DNA from: JBLHIK01 sp047614005
GTDB lineage: Bacteria; Patescibacteriota; Minisyncoccia; Phycocordibacterales; UBA1006
NCBI GenBank assembly: GCA_047614005.1
Contig: JBLHIK010000021.1
Location: 1 to 9,404 of the forward strand
Length of the DNA stretch: 9,404 nucleotides
Direction: 5' to 3'
Shown here: positions 6,158 through 9,404 of the stretch, one piece after another
How positions within the stretch are numbered: the first letter of the stretch is position 1
How the letters are laid out: each line of letters opens with the position of its first letter
The notes under the pieces: model-generated
What the model saw: the letters and a program-made list of their open reading frames with translations, nothing else
The model's database searches: none
What the model was told of the DNA's origin: nothing
Program-made: the position numbers and the translations under genes

Positions 6158-7000
6158 ATGGCACGCACTCGCGTAGCATCTAAGAAAGTAGACGACAAAA
6201 GAAAGAGAAAATTCAAACGTATTTCACGTATTTCTCTGATTGTTTCTTTTTCATTCATAGCATTGTTCTTTCTTGTTGGTTTTATTTTTTCACGGCCGAC
6301 ATTTCTTGTGAAAGATATAAGTATCATTGGTGTTCAAGCTCTCGAGGAAGAAGACATACAAGAGTATCTTCAAGAGAGGATGCAAGAACGCATTTTCGGT
6401 ACATATTCGCGAGGTTCAGCTCTGTTTTTTTCAGAGCAATATATGGAAGAGTCACTTCTCGAACAATTTCCTCGCATTGAAAGGGTGATGTTTGTCGTAA
6501 ATGAATCAAAGGTCTCTGTTATTATTACAGAAAGAGGAAGTCTCTATCTTGGTTGCTTTGATAGGGAAACTGATACGTGTTATTTTGTTGATGAAAAAGG
6601 TTTTGTTTTCGCAGAGTCTCCTTATTTCTCAGGTACTGTATTCTTTCGGTGGTATCCAAATAAACATATACAAATAGAAGATACTGTCTCATCTTTTGAA
6701 ACATTTAACTCTCTCACATCTCTTGCTGATCGTATCTCTGAAGTAAATATGACGGTGTATGGTTTAGAATTTTTAGAAAAAACATATCGTCTTTATATAG
6801 ATAATCCACACAAAAACAAAAAAGCAGCATATATAGAAATATCAAAAGATTTTGACGAAGAGCAGGTGATGCAATATATCTCAAAAGCTCTTGCTACTGA
6901 GGATTTATCAAAAAGATTTGTAGATGAGCGCGAAAAGCTCGAATATATAGATCTTCGATTTGAGTCCAAGATATTTTATAGATTTTGGGGTGATGAGTAG
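6158..7000 (+). CDS. ftsQ: cell division protein FtsQ/DivIB
   Basis: A bitopic inner-membrane divisome protein that in model bacteria binds FtsB/FtsL and regulates septal peptidoglycan synthesis. The 280 residues show a very basic cytoplasmic tail (1-24), one TM helix (about 26-45), then an extracytoplasmic POTRA domain: FLVKDISIIGVQALEEEDIQ (49-68), LFF plus Leu-rich helix and LEQFPRIERVMFVV (101-114), KVSVIITERGSLYL (118-131). The FtsQ beta domain runs on to YIDLRFESKIFYRF (263-276), the usual C-terminal signature. Sequence identity within this family is low, so the assignment rests on architecture plus these motifs. Cys133 and Cys141 are the only cysteines and lie outside the membrane, so a disulfide is possible. 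It starts one base after serS, ends in tandem TAG TAG, and is followed 35 bp later by dus. Confidence 0.88.
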   Translation: MARTRVASKKVDDKRKRKFKRISRISLIVSFSFIALFFLVGFIFSRPTFLVKDISIIGVQALEEEDIQEYLQERMQERIFGTYSRGSALFFSEQYMEESLLEQFPRIERVMFVVNESKVSVIITERGSLYLGCFDRETDTCYFVDEKGFVFAESPYFSGTVFFRWYPNKHIQIEDTVSSFETFNSLTSLADRISEVNMTVYGLEFLEKTYRLYIDNPHKNKKAAYIEISKDFDEEQVMQYISKALATEDLSKRFVDEREKLEYIDLRFESKIFYRFWGDE

Positions 7001-7020
7001 TAGTCATATTTTACAAGGCA

Positions 7021-7029
7021 TGCTAATCT
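7021..7029 (+). promoter_or_regulatory. possible extended -10 before dus
   Basis: TG, one base, then TAATCT (7024-7029), then attttt, then ATG 7036. The spacing to the start codon is the same six bases as for dprA, serS and dnaX, and the TG is present. TAATCT itself matches the -10 consensus poorly, and the gene could simply be read through from serS-ftsQ. Confidence 0.35.
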
Positions 7030-7035
7030 ATTTTT

Positions 7036-8037
7036 ATGAATAATTTTTGGAGCAAAATACCTAAACCAATGTTTGTTATGGCGCCACTCTCTGATGTTAC
7101 TGACTGTGTTTTTCGTGATCTTATTGCTTTAAAATCTCGACATGGTGAAGAAGGTGGTGGTCCTGCTGTTTTTTATACTGAATTTGTTGCCGCAGATGGT
7201 CTTGCTCACCCTGTGGCAAAAGACCGCCTGATGATAGATTTGAAATATGGAGAAAGAGAAATGCCTGTAATAGCGCAAATATTTTCTGGTAAGCCAGAGA
7301 ATATGAAAAAAGCAGCCGCTCTGGCTCGCGAACTTGGTTTCGATGGAGTGGATATTAATATGGGTTGTCCTGATAAAAAGGTTGAGAAACAAGGTGCTGG
7401 TTCTGGACTCATAAAAGACCCAGAACATGCGGTCCGTATTGTTGAAGCTACAAGAGAAGGTGCTGGAGATATACCTGTTTCCGTAAAGACGCGAATAGGA
7501 TACAACGATATTTCATATGAATGGATACAGACACTTCTCTCTCTAAAACTCCCCGCTCTTGCAGTACATATGCGAACACGAAAAGAAATGAGTGATGTGC
7601 CAGCTCATTGGGAGCTTATGCCAGATCTCGTTGCTCTGCGTGACTCAATATCTCCTGAGACTGTATTGATAGGTAATGGTGATATATGGAGCATGGAAGA
7701 GGGAAAGGAAAAAGTGCGCACATCTGGCTGTGACGGAGCTATGATAGGGAGAGGTATCTTTGGTAACCCATGGTTTTTTGATGAACATAAAACAGAAGTA
7801 ACAGTAGAAGAAAAGCTCGATACTCTCATGGAGCATACTTATCAATATGAAAAAGTCCTTGGTACTTTTAAAAATTTTGCCGTTATGAAAAAGCACTACA
7901 AAGCATATGTGACTGGTTTTCCTGATGCAAAAGAGCTTCGGGTGCTTTTAATGGATTGTAATACGGCAAGTGAAATAGAAAAAGAAATTAACATCTTCAA
8001 GGAAAAAAACCCACACCTTTTATCTGCTGTGATATAA
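7036..8037 (+). CDS. dus: tRNA-dihydrouridine synthase (Dus family)
   Basis: An FMN- and NADPH-dependent enzyme reducing uridines in the tRNA D-loop. The 333 residues match the family. The TIM barrel starts with FMN-binding MAPLSDVTD (15-23). QIFSG is at 81-85. DINMGCPDKKVEKQGAGSG (106-124) carries the catalytic Cys111. VSVKTRIGY (148-156) provides the FMN-contacting Lys151, AVHMRTRKEMSDVPAHWE covers 176-193, IGNGDI 212-217 and GAMIGRGIFGNPWFF 234-248. The C-terminal helical domain (about 256-333) includes FAVMKKHYKAYVTGFPDAKELR, typical of the family. I cannot assign the DusA, DusB or DusC subtype; the motifs are closest to the DusB type. It lies 35 bp after ftsQ on the same strand, and its stop codon overlaps a perfect TATAAT (8033-8038). 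Confidence 0.96.
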   Translation: MNNFWSKIPKPMFVMAPLSDVTDCVFRDLIALKSRHGEEGGGPAVFYTEFVAADGLAHPVAKDRLMIDLKYGEREMPVIAQIFSGKPENMKKAAALARELGFDGVDINMGCPDKKVEKQGAGSGLIKDPEHAVRIVEATREGAGDIPVSVKTRIGYNDISYEWIQTLLSLKLPALAVHMRTRKEMSDVPAHWELMPDLVALRDSISPETVLIGNGDIWSMEEGKEKVRTSGCDGAMIGRGIFGNPWFFDEHKTEVTVEEKLDTLMEHTYQYEKVLGTFKNFAVMKKHYKAYVTGFPDAKELRVLLMDCNTASEIEKEINIFKEKNPHLLSAVI

Positions 8038-8038
8038 T
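8030..8038 (+). promoter_or_regulatory. perfect extended -10 overlapping the end of dus
   Basis: The sequence TGATATAAT has the full extended -10 form (TGnTATAAT) and spans the dus stop codon. Initiation near 8045 would give a 5' leader of about 40 nt before the small ORF at 8086. A second, weaker box TTAAAT (8074-8079) stands exactly six bases before that ATG. Either could drive the micro-protein gene. Confidence 0.5.
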
Positions 8039-8085
8039 ATATATAAGGTCGACTTTAAGAATAATTTAATTAATTAAATACTATT

Positions 8086-8157
8086 ATGACAGACGATATG
8101 ACATGTAAAGGATGTGATACTGGATGCGGAACATGTAATCACGCTTCAGAAGAATAA
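8086..8157 (+). CDS. 23-aa Cys4 micro-protein, unknown function
   Basis: The frame ATG..TAA encodes 23 residues with a core CKGCDTGCGTC (7-17) that places C7, C10, C14 and C17 as two CxxC pairs, followed by His19. The rest is acidic (TDD near the start, EE at the end). Four regularly spaced cysteines in so short a frame suggest a metal- or redox-binding knuckle rather than chance, but no family is recognised. It lies 48 bp after dus with its own -10 candidates (8030-8038; TTAAAT at 8074-8079, six bases before the ATG) and a clear terminator 37 bp after its stop. It has no Shine-Dalgarno, like its neighbours. Coding status rests on pattern and context only; a short structured RNA is the main alternative. 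Confidence 0.55.
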   Translation: MTDDMTCKGCDTGCGTCNHASEE

Positions 8158-8194
8158 TCTAAAAAATTAAACACACGTCTCGACAAGACAATAA

Positions 8195-8216
8195 AAAATA
8201 CCCGAAAGGGTATTTT
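8195..8216 (+). terminator. Rho-independent terminator before dnaX
   Basis: The arms aaaataccc (8195-8203) and gggtatttt (8208-8216) form a perfect 9-bp stem capped by a GAAA tetraloop, followed by the T-rich gtgttttat. Outer bases aaacaca (8169-8175) and tgtgttt (8216-8222) are also complementary. It ends the dus/micro-protein transcript and isolates dnaX; the upstream A-run allows some activity on the other strand. Confidence 0.9.
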
Positions 8217-8247
8217 GTGTTTTATCTTGGTCTATCGATATAAAGAG

Positions 8248-8256
8248 TGATATACT
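8248..8256 (+). promoter_or_regulatory. extended -10 of dnaX (TGATATACT-N6-ATG)
   Basis: TGATATACT is identical to the serS box and is followed by tatctc and ATG 8263. A partial -35, TTGGTC (8227-8232), lies 18 bp upstream of TATACT. The position just after a terminator confirms that dnaX needs its own promoter. A leaderless transcript is predicted. Confidence 0.75.
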
Positions 8257-8262
8257 TATCTC

Positions 8263-9300
8263 ATGAATACAGAAGTCTTATATAGAAAATATCGCCCCGC
8301 AACATTCACTGATGTTATAGGACAAGATCATATTGTGTCGGTATTGCAATCAGCAATAGACAAAGAGTCTCCGAATCACGCCTATCTTTTTTTTGGTACG
8401 AGAGGTACGGGGAAGACTTCTATAGCCCGCCTTGTGGCTCAAGCTCTTGGAACAAAGCCAGAGGATATTCATGAAATAGACGGTGCTTCCAATAGAAAGA
8501 TAGATGACATTCGCGAACTTCGTGATGCTGTCCATACTCTTCCTTTTGATTCAAAATACAAAGTATATATTATCGACGAGGTTCACATGCTCACCACAGA
8601 AGCTTTTAATGCATTACTGAAGACCCTCGAAGAACCGCCTCTGCATGTTATTTTTATACTCGCTACGACAGAAGTAGAAAAAGTACCAGAAACCATAAAG
8701 TCACGTTGTGAAGTTTTTACTTTTCGCAGACCGACAGAAAAAATACTACAAGAGTATGTTCGTGACATATCTGAAAAAGAAGGACTGACTATCTCTCCTG
8801 AGGGAGTAGAGCTTATATCTCTTTTAGGTAATAGGTCGTTTCGAGACACTCTCTCTGTCTTGCAAAAAGTAGTTACTCTTTCAAAAGATAGCGTTATTAG
8901 TGAGGAAGAAATTCAGAGAATATCAGGTGCTCCTACTGATGTGGTGGTCTATGAATATTTAAAAGCACTTATCTCTGGTGATGTCGCTCTGGGGGTAGAA
9001 GTACTATCTTCGACCAAAGAAGCTGGCGTGGAAATGCGTCTCTTTGTGAATCGCTCTATGATGATAGTACGGGATATACTACTTGTTCGTTATAGTAGTG
9101 AAGGTAAAAAGAATCTTGCAAAAGTGAGAAGTGATAGCCGTATAAAGTTTATTGAAGAAGTATTGGAAATAAACAAAGAGATTTTTTCATCAGATTTACT
9201 TCTTTTATTTTTAGAAACAGAGAAAAATATGCGTTTCGCATTTATCTCTGAACTGCCTCTTGAGATTTTACTTTATAAAGTAAAAGAGCAAATAGGATAA
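8263..9300 (+). CDS. dnaX: DNA polymerase III clamp-loader subunit gamma (DnaX)
   Basis: The AAA+ ATPase subunit that with delta and delta' loads the sliding clamp during replication. The 345 residues cover domains I-III only (gamma-like); there is no tau-type extension for helicase or polymerase binding. Seen motifs: YRKYRPATFTDVIGQ (7-21), Walker A GTRGTGKTS (45-53), IDGASNRKIDDIRELRD (72-88), Walker B VYIIDEVHML (101-110), EAFNALLKTLEEPP (113-126), sensor 1 ATTE (134-137), the SRC arginine-finger motif (147-149) and sensor-2 region NRSFRDTLSVLQK (190-202). Between Walker A and IDGASN only ARLVAQALGTKPEDIHE is present: the four zinc-binding cysteines and their loop, standard in DnaX, are missing. 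The start at 8263 is fixed by TGATATACT six bases upstream. Confidence 0.96.
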   Translation: MNTEVLYRKYRPATFTDVIGQDHIVSVLQSAIDKESPNHAYLFFGTRGTGKTSIARLVAQALGTKPEDIHEIDGASNRKIDDIRELRDAVHTLPFDSKYKVYIIDEVHMLTTEAFNALLKTLEEPPLHVIFILATTEVEKVPETIKSRCEVFTFRRPTEKILQEYVRDISEKEGLTISPEGVELISLLGNRSFRDTLSVLQKVVTLSKDSVISEEEIQRISGAPTDVVVYEYLKALISGDVALGVEVLSSTKEAGVEMRLFVNRSMMIVRDILLVRYSSEGKKNLAKVRSDSRIKFIEEVLEINKEIFSSDLLLLFLETEKNMRFAFISELPLEILLYKVKEQIG

Positions 9301-9334
9301 TTATTCTCTTGTCTTAGAAAGCCAAGTAGGTTAT

Positions 9335-9340
9335 TATACT
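9335..9340 (+). promoter_or_regulatory. -10 box of the tRNA-Gln gene
   Basis: TATACT ends eight bases before the first tRNA nucleotide, so the primary transcript would carry at most one or two extra 5' bases. A weak -35-like CTTAGA lies at 9313-9318 (16-bp spacer). This hexamer is the same one seen before dprA, serS and dnaX. Confidence 0.6.
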
Positions 9341-9348
9341 TTTTGTAT

Positions 9349-9404
9349 TACCGGATCGTCTAATGGTAGGACACTAGTTTTTGGTACTAGTAATCGGGGT
9401 TCGA
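9349..9404 (+). tRNA. tRNA-Gln (anticodon UUG), 3' end cut by the window
   Basis: Folded by eye, the acceptor 5' strand is taccgga (9349-9355), positions 8-9 are TC, and the D-arm is GTC/GAC around taatggtag. The anticodon stem CTAGT/ACTAG holds the loop TTTTGGT, which gives anticodon TTG and G37. A 4-nt variable loop precedes cgggg-TTCGA, the T-stem and T-loop start. U at position 1 agrees with glutamine tRNAs, many of which have a U1-A72 pair. The 3' halves of the T-arm and acceptor lie beyond the window. Confidence 0.93.

Noticed and set aside
7206..7505. 99-codon minus-strand frame opposite dus
   Set aside because: It mirrors conserved dus codons, has no start context or neighbours on that strand, and shows no domain.
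8263..9300. Programmed frameshift making tau and gamma from dnaX
   Set aside because: No A-rich slippery heptamer followed by a long alternative frame is seen, and the gene ends at TAA after domain III with a tRNA gene close behind.
1..9404. CRISPR array or riboswitch
   Set aside because: No regularly spaced direct repeats occur. The 5' regions of the genes are too short for a riboswitch, apart from the roughly 40-nt leader before the micro-protein, which shows no recognisable aptamer.

Overview
The window looks like a chromosomal segment of a Candidatus Patescibacteria (CPR) bacterium, probably of Parcubacteria type. This is inferred from protein style, not from a database search. The evidence is a DnaX without its zinc module or tau extension, an FtsQ with a lone TM plus POTRA, start codons with no Shine-Dalgarno sequence, very short gene spacing, and moderate-to-low GC. 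The standard code fits: no long frame contains an in-frame TGA, and the eight coding calls stop at TAA or TAG only.

Layout. Positions 1-1359 hold an AT-rich accessory gene (147-1262, +) for an orphan protein built of about 67-residue helical repeats. It has its own terminator and lies between two copies of a palindromic repeat (12-31 and 1331-1359). Positions 1360-1661 are a gene-free, hairpin-rich stretch that begins with an 80-bp duplicate of the 3' end of topA. Positions 1662-4774 carry dprA and topA on the minus strand, in the order dprA then topA: the ssDNA/RecA loader of natural transformation and DNA topoisomerase I. A 113-bp divergent promoter region separates dprA from a plus-strand run: serS (seryl-tRNA synthetase), ftsQ (divisome), dus (tRNA dihydrouridine synthase), a 23-aa Cys4 micro-protein gene, a terminator, dnaX (clamp-loader subunit), and a tRNA-Gln(UUG) cut off by the window end.

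Functionally the core genes are housekeeping: DNA topology, replication and uptake (topA, dprA, dnaX), tRNA charging and modification (serS, dus, tRNA-Gln), and division (ftsQ). The less ordinary signals are five. First, topA's last 25 codons are duplicated around a 215-bp structured insert, as if an element inserted at the gene end and rebuilt it. Second, several genes share TATACT followed by exactly six bases and then ATG, which predicts leaderless mRNAs. Third, there is a tiny cysteine-rich ORF with a perfect extended -10 upstream. Fourth, the orphan gene encodes a helical-repeat protein. Fifth, the palindromic repeat contains both Shine-Dalgarno and anti-Shine-Dalgarno sequences.
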